NCBI GenBank assembly: GCA_018873245.2
Contig: JAEMBT020000004.1
Coordinates: 1,650,573 to 1,714,572 of the forward strand
Source of the DNA: Archegozetes longisetosus
Lineage: Eukaryota > Arthropoda > Arachnida > Sarcoptiformes > Trhypochthoniidae
Direction of reading: 5' to 3'
Length of the DNA: 64,000 bases
Shown: in pieces, positions 12,006 through 24,676 of the stretch
Layout: the number at the start of each line of letters is the position of its first letter
How positions within the stretch are numbered: the stretch's first letter is position 1
Translations under genes and position numbers: made by a program
Notes under the pieces: model-generated
Database searches by the model: none
What the model was told of the DNA's origin: nothing
The model's input: the letters and a program-made list of their open reading frames with translations, nothing else

Positions 12006-13999
12006 TCACCAAATATAGGATTGTATAGAATGTGGAGATAATTTATGAGATAAATGATTGTTTGAATCATTGATATTGAGTTCGATTTCATCATTATTAG
12101 CATTAAGTGCTATCACAACAGTTGCGTTATCAGGTCTTCGGATTGTAAGAACAGACAATCCATTTATTTCTTTATCGACTTTGTGTCCAATTCTGACAGA
12201 ATTTGGAGGAATAAATTTACTGAAGTGTCCGATTGTATAGAACGTCGGCTGTTTATAAGCTTCTCCTGCCTTTGGATCTATGTATACCGGACCACCGTAT
12301 CCTTGTTTCTCATTCCAACGCGGACCACCGTTCATATCCAAAGCCATATTCCATTCAATCCAACCGGTCACCCAATGATTCAATGCCTTAAAAGTTTAAC
12401 ACAATATCTTAATAGAAAACTTAATCTATAGATTCAATATTCAATCAGCTTCTATATGAATCCAAGCTGATTAAATAATAAATATCAGATAGTTTTTTAT
12501 TCTATACTAGAAATTTGAAAAATGTCATCACAACTTCTATTAATCAATTCAAAGAAACTTGAATCTATTTTTCTGATTTCAAAACTTACTCTAATAATAT
12601 CATAGGCATAGTGTTCTCCAAAATCCCATCTACCATTTCCGGCACCTTCCAAATGACACGCTTCTGAGTTAAGAGTGAAAAAGTCTGGATGTTTTTGATG
12701 AACAGCCTCGAGAACAGTATCAGGAAACCCACTCATTCTATGGTTTCCATACCAGTGATAAGCAATACCAGAAACGTATTTAGCAGCATCTTTATCATCT
12801 AAAATAGTATCAGACCAGGCTTGTAAGTCACCTGCGCTATCATCAAAAATCATAATTTTAAACTCATGATTTGTATATCCTGCCTTTTCTAAAGTTGGGC
12901 CCAAATTATTTTTAAGAAAATCTCGTTCTTGAGAAGCTGTTAATTGCAAATTATTGAAAGTATGTTTCGTATTATTCCTAGCGTTAGGCTCATTCTCAAC
13001 TGTGATTCCCCACAAATAAACTCCATGAGATTTATACGAATCTAAGAATCTAAATTTTGTTCGCAATTAGTTGGTTTTTATAGCATAAAATTTTAGCTTA
13101 AGTTGTCAAAAAAAAGATCTGAAAATAAACTAACTTAACAAAATAGTTAGCCCAAGTCTGATAGTATTCACCACCTACTTCTCCTCTCAAAGCTCCACTT
13201 TCATTGAATTTATGATTCGTTTTCATCCATGCCGGAGGACTCCATGGACTACCAAATAGTTTTATTTTATGTGGACTAAGTTTTTCGGCTAACTTTATAT
13301 ATGGGATCTGAACGTTCATTCAAAATGAAAATTATATTAAAAAATATGTTTTTATATATTATTCCTATTTAACTAAAATACCTTCCATTCGAGATCTTCT
13401 TTTTGTAGAGCAAAATGTGTTAGATTCAGATCTCCGTCCACGTCATCATAAGAATATGGTCGTACAGAATAATCGCTACCAGCTATAGGTATTCGTCCCA
13501 TAGAATATTCAATACCATTAGAAGAGAAATAACTATCAATAACTGCATTCGCTAATGATTCGGGAACTTGTTTTAACATTTGTCCCGTTGTATCAGTGAA
13601 GGCGCCACCGAAGCCATAAATTGATTGATATTTTTGAGTTACATCGATAGTAACAGTTTGACTTATGACAGCGTTCGATATTTTCGGACTCGACTCGATT
13701 TTGATTTGTGTTTGTTTAAAACGATCTCCAGCTTTGTTTGATTCATAAACAGATACGAAACCAGTTTTGGGTTTTTGAAGAGCTGGCAAATCATCGCAAT
13801 AAGTTGCATTACATACACACACAGTGTCTGCATTTGGAATATGTTTTTGGACACATTCTCTTCTGACACATACTTCAAAAATATAATAAAATAAAAGTTG
13901 TATAAATCAAATTGATCATTTCAATAAATGAAATTATTTACCTACTAATGTAAACTGTGTCAAACACAGTAATAATAAATTGATAAGTACTCTATCCAT
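12006..13999 (-). CDS. Glucosylceramidase (GH30), copy B, complete
   Basis: Lysosomal/secreted beta-glucocerebrosidase-type hydrolase that removes glucose from glucosylceramide; in an arthropod gut it could also act on dietary beta-glucosides (inference). Five exons: 13942-13999, 13382-13872, 13135-13307, 12590-13049, 12006-12386, all GT-AG, giving 520 residues against 536 for the human enzyme. A signal peptide (MDRVLINLLLLCLTQFTLV) precedes a Cys-rich start with VCVCNATYCDDLP, as in human GBA1. Also seen: YGFGGAFTDTTGQ, GSPWSPPAWMKTN, acid/base Glu in TVENEP (residue 261), AYHWYGNH, nucleophile Glu in NSEAC (residue 370), GHFSKFIPPNS and a final SYIW before TGA. Exons 2-3 and intron 1 are almost identical to copy A, whereas exon 4 and introns 3-4 differ clearly, a mosaic pattern pointing to gene conversion. 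The gene is in the same orientation as copy A, about 10 kb away. Confidence 0.94.
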
Positions 14000-15640
14000 T
14001 TTACTGAGAGTAACCCAAATGTTATTATCAATCTAGAAATTTTATTTGTTTAAACTTTTATACTATCGACAAAAATGTTAGCCTTCAATAAATATGTTGA
14101 ATTCTCATCTATTGAGCTTCATTGCAATTATCGACATAGAAAGCTTTTGGCATCAGTTATAAAATTTTTACTCCATCAGAATAAAAGACTTAAAACTTAT
14201 TATTAAAGAATTCATACATAATATTGATTCTAAAGTCAATCATTTATTTGATTAAAGTCTATTTTAATATTATTATAATATTTTAAAATTCATAACCAAC
14301 CGATTTGATAACTTTTTGGATAACAAAAAGTTATTTTTCAATGTTTATCATACATCTTTTTAATGAAAAAAGTTTTCTCATTCATTTGTTATTTCAATAA
14401 AACTTTGTTAGCTCACAAGCAAGTTTAATTATTGATTAAGACTTTATAAATGAAGCCAAATAATATGTTTATTTCACTTCTGACATCTTATCACTTGGAG
14501 ACTTAATCGTCAGCAGGATAATGTTTATATAAGCTGGAAGCACTTTAGGTTACAGGCAAAAATTATGATATCTTAATCACCAAAATTTCGATTCAGCACT
14601 AAACTAGTTTCTATCCAAGTTTACGATACCAAAAGTCTTGTGAAAAGCTGGTCATGAAAACACTTGTTATGAACAACGTTAAGTTTTTTTTATTAATATT
14701 AAAGCTTTAACGATTTTTGCGGACAAATTGATTTTCTAGTTGATATTTTCATCTATTAAAGTGAATTATTGAGTAGAATTTCATTTAGGGTAATAATCTT
14801 TGCTATTAAGTACAATTAATTTTCTAAGTGTAAACCCCTAAAAAAGTGTAACATAATAGTAAATTTGATAAGACATGTAAATTTTCTTATCATTTCATAT
14901 CAACTTTTTGATTCTTCAAAATAAGTTGATTACAGACTAATAAATCATATTTAAGTTATATAAATACAAAGTAGCCATTGTTTTATTTAAAGAAAGCATA
15001 TTTTTAGATTTAGATAAATGTTCGAATAATCAAATAATTTAAGCTTTGAATAACATTTAAACTTAAGATTAGCCTGAGATAAACTCAAAATGTAAAAAAG
15101 TTGGTTCATTATTTAATCATTTACTTGAGTCCAAAAATATGCTTCCTTTACATAAAACAATGACTGCTCTATATTTACAATTTGAACATGACTTGTTAGA
15201 TTTTAAACAATTTTTTGAAGATCCAAAAGTCATATGAATGACAAGAAAATTTGTCTTATCAAATTTACAATTAAGTTGAATTGCATGCACTTCTGTTAGG
15301 AAGTGTACTTTATGAAATTAATATTAATATGAATATCATTTTCCTATCGAAAAACGAACTTTAGATCAATCACAACTCTCGCGTGTTTGGTTGCCAGTAT
15401 TTCTTATGTACTGTTTCAATCATAATGTGGAACGATGTCCATGCCACCAAAATATTTTTCTAATTGGCTACCCAATAGCTACTCATAAGATTTAATCGAT
15501 TTCTGTTTTGGATCTCTAGCGTTTTAGCGGTGCTCTTTTAAGTGAATTATTTTGCTTTTTTCGACGTGTCTTTAAACAGGTTATTCCTTAAGTACTTTAT
15601 ATTTGATTAGATTTTCCCCTAAAACTCACCTAATCGACAC
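14000..15640. other. AT-rich intergenic upstream of glucosylceramidase copy B
   Basis: Contains the promoter side of copy B, but no convincing core promoter motif or coding region could be picked out from composition this AT-rich. Similarity to the copy A upstream region stops within the signal-peptide exon. Confidence 0.45.
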
Positions 15641-16002
15641 TTAAGGTCTATTTGCACGGTTCTATTTATGTAGAATTGAATACTTGAATTTTATTGTCCT
15701 CAACTCAATTTCTACCTACATATAAATAAAATTATTGAATTCAACAATAAATTTCATCCAATCAGATGATTTTAAAAATTTAAACAAAAATGCGTAGTTC
15801 ATTTTTAAATACAATGCATACTGTGGTTGGCTAATGCATTCAAGTTTTTGCCAAAAGTCAAACATCGTCCAACTTTTTTGATACCTTGGAATTCGACAAC
15901 AGTCGAAGCAATCTATATATACACATTATTCAATTCGCTTGAATTCAAATTTTCAAGTCATTTCAATTCTACATAAATTGAATCGTATAAATAGATCTTT
16001 AG
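15641..16002. mobile_element. MITE with ~50-bp TIRs
   Basis: The left end TTAAGGTCTATTTGCACGG continues TATTTATGTAGAATTGAA. The right end in reverse reads CTAAAGATCTATTTATACG and then ATTTATGTAGAATTGAA. Several shorter inverted pairs lie inside (TTGAATTC-rich). The target site is TA, or a degenerate TTAA. No coding sequence. Confidence 0.6.
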
Positions 16003-16887
16003 GTTTATCTTTCATAAATGCATTACTATCTCAAAGTGATCTCTATATAAATATGACTGAAGGTTTCTTATTATAAAATTAATTCAATTACTCAACCCTT
16101 TTTGAATTACTTAATCACCACTTAGTGTTTCTCCCACATACACTAATCACACAAAATGGTTCTTAATATTGTAATGTATCTTACAATCACTTCAATACGA
16201 TTATAATTTTTGAATACATTTTTATAATAAAATTAAACAGTTACTTATTATAAATATGAAGTTGTTATTGATATAAAAGCAAAAGTAGCTGCACAACAAA
16301 TGCTATCAGTTAGTTTTTGTTTAGATTCTTCGAATCAATTATCCAAAATTGAAAGATTAAAACGAAGTGAAAATTGTAGCATTGATATTATTGAAAGCGT
16401 TACTCTATTTTCTGAGAAAAGCATAACTTATTTCAATCATTTTATTAACGCTAACTATTTGAATAATATTCGAATCAACATATTCGTTATTATACTTAGT
16501 GCTGAATTATTTCAGTTGCAAACCGAATTTAATTTTTAATAAACTCTCTTATTTTGTTAGTTTTTATATTAAGGTTTCTTTGTAACCGAATGTCTAAATG
16601 TGTAAATTCAATAAAATTTTCGGTCAAACCGAGCAAACCGAACACGAGGGCCAAATTAATTTTTTTAGTCGACCGAATTGATTCAGCACTAGCTATACTC
16701 AATACACTGAAGTTTAATACTCAGTAATAACATATCAGACAAAAACTGCTTCATTTATTCAGAGAAACAATCCCACTAAAAATTAAGTGGTTTCATGCGA
16801 TATTTCTTGCTTCAAAAAAAAAAAGAAATTGCTATCATTTCCTTATTTGACAGCTTGTGATTATCATTCAGTCAGGTATAGAACCGT
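16003..16887. other. AT-rich intergenic
   Basis: No gene recognised; the 79-codon frame at 16300-16539 lacks family features. Around 16600-16690 there is a CCGAxCCGAA-type segment (ACCGAGCAAACCGAACACG, then GTCGACCGAATTGATTCAGC) that looks like the end of a hAT-type repeat, unpaired here. Confidence 0.4.
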
Positions 16888-17001
16888 ATTCTGAGTTCTG
16901 TTTTAAGCTCGATCTTGACTCAAGTTAGACTCAGTGCTATTGAAATTTGTATTTTCAAGTCTAATTTGAGTCGAGATCGAGCTTAAAACAGAACTCAGAA
17001 T
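16888..17001. repeat. 44-bp inverted repeat (hairpin)
   Basis: The arms 16888-16931 and 16958-17001 are reverse complements with two mismatches (core TTCTGTTTTAAGCTCGATCT) around a 26-nt loop. It may be a very small foldback element. Confidence 0.75.
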
Positions 17002-17034
17002 ATGGCTAATAATCAATCGTATTCTTGTAAAATA

Positions 17035-17724
17035 CACTCGAGAAATAAAGTCCTTCCTATCACAAAATAATTGATAAGAAATTAAGACTTTAAGATTTTA
17101 TCTAATCTGATATGTGAAGGTCTTATCAAAAGAGTAAAAGTTGAGTATTATGAAAAGACTCTTTTCTTAAAATACTAAACATTTTGTGCATATTTTTGCT
17201 AAAAAGTGTGTCATTTCGATAGAACAAAACACTCAGTTTCTTAACAATGCGCACCGAGCTAATGGTCAGCCAGTCACTGAAATTGAACGTAATCGAATCG
17301 TTATGATGTTAGGAAGTGGTATAGAATATAAAGATATCGCGCGCTTTAACTTTAGACTATAAAACTGTTTAAAATCGAGTTCAAAGGTTTGGTCAAACGA
17401 ATGATATTAAAGTTAAGTTTTTTTGAAAATTTTTGTTAAAATCAAATACGAGTATTGCATATCGTGAAGCGATCAATCTGCCATAGATGTCTTTGGGTCA
17501 TATACTAAATATATTAGTGACATATATCTAATTCATTAATGGATTTAAATCTCCTAAGGATTTGCGATCATATTTTATATTTTTTCTATTTGAATATTTT
17601 TAAAGTATAAAATGTTATAATAAAAGATAAAAACTTCATACTTATAGTTCTCTTCTAATCAAAGTTGATAAGGAAAAGGATACTTTTTCGATTAACTGAT
17701 AGGAAGGACTTTATTTCTTGACCG
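17035..17724. mobile_element. Decayed Tc1/mariner-type element
   Basis: The left end CACTCGAGAAATAAAGTCCT and the right end in reverse CGGTCAAGAAATAAAGTCCT are inverted over about 30 bp and TA-flanked (17033-17034, 17725-17726). Near 17250-17345 the plus strand encodes IERNRIVMMLGSGIEYKDIA, which has the shape of the first helix-turn-helix of Tc1-type transposases. The remaining transposase is broken or deleted. Confidence 0.6.
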
Positions 17725-17726
17725 TA

Positions 17727-18423
17727 CATAAAACGCTCAAAACTTGATGGGTATGAATAAAAAATGGACTCGTGGTAGTGTTGATCAAGTGAATAATTAT
17801 AATAATTCTAGACCGAATAGTCGTATGATTGAGTCTATTAGAGGAAAATAGGATAATAAATGTTGAGAAGTTGCTACAATGAGTAATATGTAGTATGTAC
17901 GATGTGAAAAATTCATATCACTAGAGTTTGACTGCTCCTCCAGTACTACCATAATCGAGAGTTTATTCATTGCCAAATTAATAGAAAAGAAACTTTTACA
18001 TACATTTGCCAAAAATAAAATTTATTGTACAACTGATCAAAACTAAAACGAAGCAGTGAAAAAGTTCCACAATTTAAAATTATACCTTTAATGCATTTAG
18101 GGTGATTTTTTGTGAAAAATGACATGCCTTATAGTTGGTCAGTGCTATTGCATTAGTCATTTCATATTTCATTTACGTAGTTTAAAAAATCAACACTTTT
18201 ATCAATTTTTCCCCGAGTATTTTACTACTCAGAGATTTTAATGAATATACGATTTTTACTAAATAATAGTAAAACATTGCTTCGATTTAGTTTTGATGAA
18301 TTGTACACTTGAGTTCAATTGAGGGACTGACTTTTATATGGTTTGGTTTGGGTTTATACCACACATATCTGGAAATAGTTCCTAGTCCCGAGATCTACTG
18401 ACTTTTGTTTTCAGATTCGCTAA
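17727..18423. other. AT-rich intergenic
   Basis: Nothing recognised; the 71-codon minus-strand frame at 17797-18012 has no supporting features. Confidence 0.45.
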
Positions 18424-18425
18424 TA

Positions 18426-18977
18426 CAGTATTAACGGAACTTCGTTATAATGAGTTTGGCTTTCTTGTTTTAGCGTTCCATAAATGCTTGCATACACTTG
18501 TCCTTACTATTCATAATTGTTGTTAGTGTTGTATAGTTTTTGAGTTTATATCAAACACTTAACTCCTTTACATACCGTTGTCCATATCGTTAATTATAGC
18601 GATTTTATCTTCTAATGAAATTGATTTACGTTTAATTTATTGTAAATCAGTTGAATTTTTACACAATTATCATAATTCAATGAAAAGCAAATACTGGAAA
18701 ATAACCATTGTTTACAACTCATTTGATAACGAAAAATATAGGTGGCAATTAAAATTTAAATAATTTAAAATCAGCGAACTTATTTATAAAGGAGTAGTAG
18801 TTTATGCTATGGGGACCATAAAACATACTTCGTTATAACGGGGATTCCTCAATACGAAATTCGCATTAATGAATTAATTTTAGCACTATTCTTATGAGGT
18901 CTTTGCGGGGACCGAATCAGTTGCTTCGTTACAATGAAACTCCGTTATATAGGAGTTCGTATTAACGGGGCATACTG
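18426..18977. mobile_element. Pogo/Tigger-like MITE
   Basis: The ends CAGTATTAACGGAACTTCGT and, in reverse, CAGTATGCCCCGTTAATACG start with the CAGT typical of pogo/Tigger elements and are TA-flanked (18424-18425, 18978-18979). Iterated CTTCGTTAYAA and CCCCGTTATAA motifs lie just inside both ends. No transposase. Confidence 0.65.
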
Positions 18978-18979
18978 TA

Positions 18980-20099
18980 TTACAAGTATCTCAATTTTTC
19001 AGAGAAATAAGAACAATTTTTATTGTGAAACCATTTTTCATAGTTCTGCGGCCTGTGTTCATGTCTTATCACGTGTTTGAAGTGTTCATCTTATGTTTGT
19101 GGAGAACCGTTTCTAAGATTCATATCCCTTCGGATATATTTTTTGAACTCAGACATTCATTCTTCGCTAGTTTAAATACCAATCAAATGGAATTCTTATT
19201 GATGAAGATATTGAAGAAAGTTTCAAGAAATTGGCCCTAGATTTAGAATTGATAGAAAGAATTACACCATTTCTTAGATTTGCTGTTTCTATCATTCATT
19301 AGTGAAAAATATAGAATCAATTTTCTATTATTTAACTTGTCCTGTACAAAATCTGAATAAATCTAATGAAAAGTGTTACAACAATGAAGAAAATGAGTTA
19401 TTATTAAGAAATGAAAAGTCGAATAATTTTTGACATTAATGCTTTTGAAAAATTTCCTATGAAACTTATGGCTCATAACAAAAAGTGGTTAGGCTTATAC
19501 TGGAGTAGGTTTATCTGATCTTGGATATATTTAGTTATCTAATTTGAGATTCAATGGTAAGTTCGTTATAGAAACTGAAAGATAATTCTATCATAAATTC
19601 ATTAAGTATTGTAATGAAGTTGATTGTAAAACACAAATTAGATCAAAACATCAATTGGATAGAAGTACTACACGATCGCTAAAAAAATCCATTTTTCAGA
19701 TCAATTTCTATGCAAAAAATATATCGAAACATTGTAGATACTAATGCTTTAGTATATTAATACAATAGAGGGAAGAAATATTGGATTGTGATTCGGATTG
19801 TCGTTTGTTGATACCGCAGATCGATAGCTCTTTATATTGAAAATTTCAAAAGCATTCGAACTATATAATTTATTCTGCCATTCAATCTCTTTTACACAAA
19901 TTATACACTTCTATTATGCAAATTCATCTTATGCTCAATTTTTATCTGCTTAATGAGAATCTTTATGAAAAACTAAGATATTATAAAACATTTATATAAC
20001 GAATGGTTCACTCGAACAAAGTGACTAAAATTTCATTTGCATTTTTATGAATATTTTTAATACTGGGAAATTTTGAGCTTTGACTACACTTGAAATAGT
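18980..20099. other. AT-rich intergenic
   Basis: No gene or element recognised. The 71-codon frame at 19025-19240 has no family features. Confidence 0.45.
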
Positions 20100-20515
20100 A
20101 GTCCCTATTTCCGAGAATTGTGACTTTCGAGTCTCGACACACGAAATTCAATAAGTCAGTACTAAGAATATAACAATTGAAAAGGTTTTCAGTAGATAAC
20201 GCATATAAAATGATATATAAACAATACTATGTAATACTTTATTATCTCAATATCTTCCAACATCTAAGGCAAAAATAAACAAAACTAAATTTCACTTAAA
20301 AAGACAAAAAAATTATATTTTCAGTATATCGCATAATTTTCTTTATTTTGGTAGTTTTCTACACTCATCAGTATGAAAGCTGAACACGAATTGTAACAAT
20401 TTTCATTAAATTCTATGCTTTATAACAATTTTAAGTCGAAATTTGCACTTTCGAGAGTCTCACAAGAATCTCGAGCGCACCCGACTGAGACTCGAAAGTC
20501 TCAACTCTCGCAACG
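20100..20515. repeat. Possible MITE with diverged inverted ends
   Basis: A segment around GAATTGTGACTTTCGAGTCT near 20115 recurs inverted near 20505-20480 (reverse reads GAGTTGAGACTTTCGAGTCT). The outer parts match loosely and may be TA-flanked. Limits are uncertain. Confidence 0.4.
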
Positions 20516-21685
20516 ACTATTAGTTCAAAGTTTTCCTGTAACACTTTAAACGAAACGAAATTGCCAAAAATTAACGTATTTGGAAATTAGATAAGCACGT
20601 CTTTAATTTTTGTAAATATTTCTTGTAAAAAATAATTCATTTTCTAGTCCACTTTTTTAATAACTTACTCAAATTTTCTCTATTTGAATAGACCACGATA
20701 AGAAAATTTAAACTAAAGGGAGATAATTCCCTTTTTAAATTGAAGTTGACTTCAATGATCGAACTATTGCTACAAGTCTGCATACTGAACTTTAGTTCAG
20801 TTGATTGCTGGAGGCATTAACTTTTGCAGAACAAATGCATACCAGTTCAGTAGCTGTAATTGAGCTAAATGGAGCATAATGTATCTGAAAAAGCAGCAAA
20901 TTAAGAGTTAACTCAATTCACAGACATTGATAGCTACGACAGTCATATTATTACTGATATTAAAACTTAAAATTTAAGATATATTTAAATTAACTGAATT
21001 TATGCCAGAATATTTTATTCCTTTCAATTTTACTCTTTAACAGTCAATGGTGTGAGAACTTCTGGTAGAGTAGATGGTTCGGTACTTCAGCCACGTTTAG
21101 CTACAGCCACGACGTACAGGTGAAAGTTGGATAATGTCTATTATAATTAAGAAACGTATCATAAGGTTTCTTCTGAAATGAAACATGGAACATGAACGCC
21201 ATCAACCATCCTAATGCTCAGTTGAAAATTTATGTGTCAAACAAAAAAATTCATCCGTTACAGTTTGCCTTTTCGATTGATAGTTATGCTTCAAAACGAG
21301 AGATCATATGGCAAGTTTTGTTTTAAATTTACTGCATTCTGCCGGAACCGGACTAAGGATATTACTATAAGTAGGATTTATAGTAAATGGGTCCAATTTA
21401 CCTAATTATTACATGAAAAATAGGCTATTAATTCAACTCAAATTTCCGTTTTAAGTGAAACTTCTCGATTAGAATAACAATTAAAATGCTGATATAAAGC
21501 AATATCTTATCAATAGATTTGCTGTTATGAATAAAGGCTAACAAAAGGCACCTTTAAGGCGTTTTAACAAAAGCGTCTTTAAGCGAAATCGCTCTATTTT
21601 AAGCATTAACGGAGTTTCTATTATTGTTCTTGTTATTTTACTCACGAAAGAATAATTAAATTTCAAGAGCAGTAAAAATAAGATA
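20516..21685. other. Intergenic upstream of the phosphatase gene
   Basis: No coding region recognised. Contains a short (G/C)TTTAAGGCG/CTTTAAGCG repeat pair near 21550-21590 directly before the phosphatase start. Confidence 0.4.
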
Positions 21686-23280
21686 ATGAAAGTAATAATA
21701 ATTTTATCGACTTTAATTTGCATTAATGCGAATTTAATAAGTAAGCAATCTATAAATATTTTATTGAGTGAAAATTTATCAGTGATCTATACATTGACTC
21801 AATGGTTATATAATCTGAAATTATTATTTTTTACTTTCAGATGAGTCGATAGAAGAAAGATCATCCCATTATTGCAACCCTATATCAACCATCAAATTAG
21901 AAGATGAACTACTCGCTCCTCCTAACAATTTCGAGCTCAAGAAAATATTTATAGTTGCACGACATGGTGACAGGGGACCACATCTACCATTAAAAAATTT
22001 GGATCAACTTAATTGTGACATAAGTAAATCAGAAAATAGTAATGATATTAAACTATTTCAGCAATTCTTATCCGATACAAAAACATATAACTATACTGTT
22101 AGAGAAGATCCAAAATGTCATTTAGACCTATTGACTAATATTGGATTTTTGCAACATTTAAAGTTAGGACAACTCATAGGTAACTAAAATTCATTGAAGA
22201 TGTGTTTTTAGTTAGTGAACTCATATTCAAGGCTTGATTTCCTCGATAAAACTTTGTTAAGTTGCATGTCATTCCAAAGACTTTAAGCTTTGAATTAATT
22301 TTATGTTGAAATTAATCTTACAAAATATTACAAAACTTTTAATACTAAAATAATTTATCAAATTTATTTTAGGAAATAACTACATTCCAAGACTGAATTT
22401 AAGTCATTCATCAGTAAATCAGATAAAGTCTTATTCAACAGAAATTTCTCGCACTAGAGAGAGCGCGACAGCTTTTTTATATCCTATACTAAAATCTCTA
22501 GGAAAAAATTATTCAGAAGAATTTAAGAAAATCATAGAAACTAATTCTCAAACAATATTCTGCATAAAACCTGAATTGTGTGGCAGAAATTGCACTGAAA
22601 AAAATTCAACAGATAGTAATTCGACTGAAGAATTGGATAACTCTGTCTTAAGAAAGGCCATGAAATACGTTGAAGATTTCGGACCTTTTCTGGCAACCAA
22701 TAAAAGTGATTTAGAGCTATATAAGGACCCAAGATATATTGGAGACGGCTTAATGACATACTATTGCCATAACTTCACTATTCCTTGCATTGAGGATAAT
22801 AATCATAAGAAAAGTTGTATTAATACAGAAAATATAAGAGAATTTTTTTCGTTTATGGGAAATATAAGTTTGGAAACTTCCAAATGGAAGAAAACAAAGA
22901 ACATCTACCTACTACTTACCCATGGCTTTCTCATGAATTTGTTTTCGACTATCGAGTCAACTAATAGTACGGAAAAGTTAAGCCTATTTTCAGGACATGA
23001 TGACTCTCTCTCATCACTTCTCATTACTCTGGACATATTTGATGGAACATTTCTATCGTTTGCTTCACGTATTGTTTTTGAAAGCTATTCGAATAGAAAT
23101 ACTAATAAGAATTATTTACGGATTATCTGTAATGGTAGAGATTTGACCGGTTTGACTGAATTTTGTAATCTTAACGCTAATAGTTGCTTGAAATCGGGTG
23201 CAAACATTAATTTAATTGATTCAATACAATTCCATTCATATATAATGCATAAGTTTGAATCAGTTTTTAAATGTGAATGA
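21686..23280 (+). CDS. Secreted histidine acid phosphatase, 2-phosphoxylose-phosphatase-like
   Basis: Histidine-phosphatase (clade 2) enzyme. Exons 21686-21740, 21841-22179 and 22373-23280 are joined by GT-AG introns and give 433 residues (PXYLP1 is about 480). Residues 1-18 (MKVIIILSTLICINANLI) form a signal peptide or signal anchor. The catalytic motif RHGDRGP is at about 59-65, with His60 the phosphohistidine residue. LTNIGFLQHLKLGQ and then SRTRESATAFLYP follow; the second Arg motif and the order of these blocks resemble PXYLP1, which removes the xylose 2-phosphate during proteoglycan linker synthesis in the Golgi. SGHDDSLSS near the C-terminus supplies the acid His-Asp pair. Six or more Cys and several N-glycosylation sites fit a secretory protein. 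The alternative is a lysosomal or prostatic-type acid phosphatase; substrate assignment is inference. Confidence 0.85.
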
Positions 23281-23505
23281 AAAGTAGTTTCAAAATAAGA
23301 CTAAAGATTTTCTGATTGAATAAAAATCAACTATACCACAACTTGCACAAATTGTTATATTTTATCAAATGTTGTATTTGGAAGCATAGATACAATAAAA
23401 TGATGTCAGCCTTTGAAGAATCTATCTTCAACTTGAATCTAACATGTGTTACGTTCGTCCACATATCATTAATGACCTTCATAATTAGGGGAAACGATCA
23501 TGTTA

Positions 23506-23579
23506 GGCGTCGTGGCTTAGTTGGTTAAAGCGCCTGTCTAGTAAACAGGAGATCCCGAGTTCGAATCTCGGCGATGCCT
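23506..23579 (+). tRNA. tRNA-Thr (AGT)
   Basis: A complete 74-nt cloverleaf: acceptor GGCGTCG pairs with CGATGCC (one G-U), T is the discriminator base, D-arm with GCTTAGTTGGTTAAAGC, anticodon stem CCTGT/ACAGG with loop CTAGTAA (anticodon AGT), T-arm around GTTCGAATC. Internal A box (TGGCTTAGTTGG) and B box are intact. No intron. A T-rich run follows at 23580, as expected for Pol III termination. Confidence 0.96.
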
Positions 23580-23791
23580 ATTTTTCAACCTTCTTTTGAA
23601 TATATTCAATTATTCAGTAATTCATTTATTTTGATCAGATGAGATCATAAAAAGTTGTTAACCAATTATTTTGTTTAAATTATAATTTTTTAAGGTGTGT
23701 TTTTAAGGTATGCTTTCGGTTTCATATGATTTTATGTGATGCAAAAGTTTACTTAAAATGCACCTAAAACCCTTTGTGAAATATTAAAATA

Positions 23792-23865
23792 AGGCATCGC
23801 CGAGATTCGAACTCGGGATCTCCTGTTTACTAGACAGGCGCTTTAACCAACTAAGCCACGACGCC
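23792..23865 (-). tRNA. tRNA-Thr (AGT), inverted second copy
   Basis: Reverse complement of the tRNA at 23506-23579, identical over all 74 nt, so both copies are probably functional. The pair is convergent: the two 3' ends face each other across 212 bp. About 40-45 bp of 5' flank is also recognisably shared (compare AATGACCTTCATAATTAGGG at about 23470-23490 with the reverse of 23884-23903), so an inverted duplication produced the pair. Confidence 0.96.
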
Positions 23866-23867
23866 TA

Positions 23868-24668
23868 GTATGAGAGGATGTCCCTAATTGTGAAGGCCAT
23901 TAACGATCAAAATATAAGATACATCTATATGATAAGAACATCATAAATTGTAATGAATCTTATCAAACCTAGATTTATGTGAACTTATAAATTTTAATAT
24001 GTTAACTGAATAATTTATCTAGAAATCGTAGTCATTCAGTGCCACATTTTGCTCAACACAGACTATATTAAATTTAAAGAACCTATTTCTATGAATACTA
24101 CGATTAGCGTAAGATTAGTTAAGCACTCAAACATACAAACAGGAAGACTAAATATTTCTGTGTAAATCTTAATGTGATCGGATAAATGTATAATGAATTC
24201 GATGGTCAGTAACTTTGTGATTTCTGCAGTTTCGCGCAACATGATTTTTATTGTAGTAATCAGTAAAACAAAATGATAATTGAAATTCGATTCCATATAC
24301 TTTTAAACTGAATTATTTCATATCCTTGCAGAAAATTCATTGAGTAAAGATTCCAACAGTAGAACCCGATTCTCCTCTGAAAAGCTTTTTAACTAAAAAT
24401 AACTTTAATCATAAGAAGTTGATAATAAGAAGTTTATAGTTTTCATTCATGAAGATTCCTAAAATTTCATCTGCTTTACTTTCAGTTTATCATTAACAGA
24501 CAAGTAACTAATTTTCGATCAAATAACAAATAATCATTCCATGTTAATCATTCCCACCAGAAGACACTGAAGAAGTCATATTTATGATAAACATGAGAGC
24601 GAAAATTGAAATGAGCACTAATATATATCAATTTTGTGGTAAATCTATTTCCCTAATTAGCATGAAGC
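23868..24668. other. AT-rich intergenic
   Basis: Nothing recognised beyond the 5' flank shared with the tRNA copy. The 77-codon minus-strand frame at 24063-24296 is unsupported. Confidence 0.45.
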
Positions 24669-24676
24669 ATAATAAT

